5,784 nt of DNA from CAZIWX01 sp964543125 (lineage in GTDB: Bacteria > Fidelibacterota > UBA8477): the NCBI GenBank assembly GCA_964543125.1, contig CAZIWX010000140.1, forward strand, positions 1-5,784. Direction: 5' to 3'. Of the stretch, positions 5,624-5,784 are shown one piece after another. The notes under the pieces are model-generated. The model was not told where the DNA came from, did no database searches, and saw only the letters and a list, made by a program, of their open reading frames with translations. Positions within the stretch are counted from its first letter, which is position 1; every line of letters starts with the position of its first letter. Position numbers and translations under genes: made by a program.

Positions 5624-5784
5624 TCACTTAAGAACCGTAATCTTATGGCTGGCCTGATATTTCTTCCCATCAACCGCGATACTTTCAACCACCAGAAAAT
5701 ACACTCCCGATGCAAAGCCGGTTACATCCAGCGGCACCCGCAGCCGATGTTCCCCTCGGGGATAGTCGTAATGCACTTTCACTT
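5624..5784 (-). CDS. C-terminal end of a probable secreted/surface protein (5' end outside window)
   Basis: An open frame enters at the window edge and gives 52 residues before TGA at 5626-5624. It begins VKVHYDYPRGEHRLRVPLDV and ends in HKITVLK. The piece looks like a terminal beta-sandwich domain: an alternating hydrophobic and polar pattern, the phrase ASGVYFLVV (24-32), then a lysine-rich strand closing a few residues before the stop. Secreted proteins of FCB bacteria often end this way, with FlgD-Ig-like or type IX secretion sorting domains carrying SGVYF near the end. A sorting role is inferred from that resemblance only. No catalytic part is in view, so the function of the whole protein is unknown. 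It is separated by 154 bp from queD and is probably a different transcription unit. Confidence 0.65.
   Translation of the reverse strand, partial: VKVHYDYPRGEHRLRVPLDVTGFASGVYFLVVESIAVDGKKYQASHKITVLK

Overview
The window is a gene-dense stretch with every supported gene on the minus strand, so it is read from high to low coordinates. Composition is near 50 % G+C. Several traits point to the wider FCB group (Bacteroidetes, Ignavibacteria, Calditrichaeota, KSB1 or Marinimicrobia-like): an aminoglycoside-phosphotransferase-type kinase fused to a RapZ C-terminal domain, an E1 2-oxoacid dehydrogenase of the 'SGGRQMP' type, and a secreted-protein tail ending in a 'SGVYF...HKITVLK' pattern. This assignment is inference; there is no rRNA or other phylogenetic marker here. 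A run of exactly 100 N shows that the sequence is a draft, probably metagenomic, scaffold.

Region by region, in the direction of transcription: (1) 5784-5624, the last 52 residues of a probable secreted or surface protein. (2) 5469-5056, a QueD/6-pyruvoyltetrahydropterin-synthase family protein. (3) 5000-4683, a region that would normally be called intergenic but holds the decayed C-terminal part of a YhhQ/Vut_1-family queuosine-precursor transporter, split over two reading frames. Its stop codon overlaps the folE start. (4) 4683-4111, folE, GTP cyclohydrolase I. Together these look like a queuosine/pterin operon (queD, remnant yhhQ, folE). (5) 4023-2572, a 483-residue fusion of a sugar-kinase-like APH domain with the RapZ sensor domain, followed 8 bp later by (6) 2563-1650, a MurU-like sugar-phosphate nucleotidyltransferase. 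The pair resembles the AmgK-MurU cell-wall sugar salvage route with a built-in amino-sugar sensor. (7) 1528-821, lipB (octanoyltransferase), and (8) 790-1, the N-terminal part of a branched-chain-type 2-oxoacid dehydrogenase E1. LipB starts the lipoyl modification of the E2 subunits that such E1 enzymes acylate, so the pairing is functional.

The nucleotidyltransferase is interrupted by the 100-N gap at 1989-2088. A perfect 55-bp direct repeat abuts both sides of the gap. Removing one copy plus the Ns (155 bp) restores a single 252-residue protein, so this is an unmerged contig overlap and not a biological repeat or frameshift.

The points most worth following up are the kinase-RapZ fusion with its partner nucleotidyltransferase, the unannotated yhhQ remnant, and the QueD homologue that lacks the usual catalytic cysteine next to its HGH motif.
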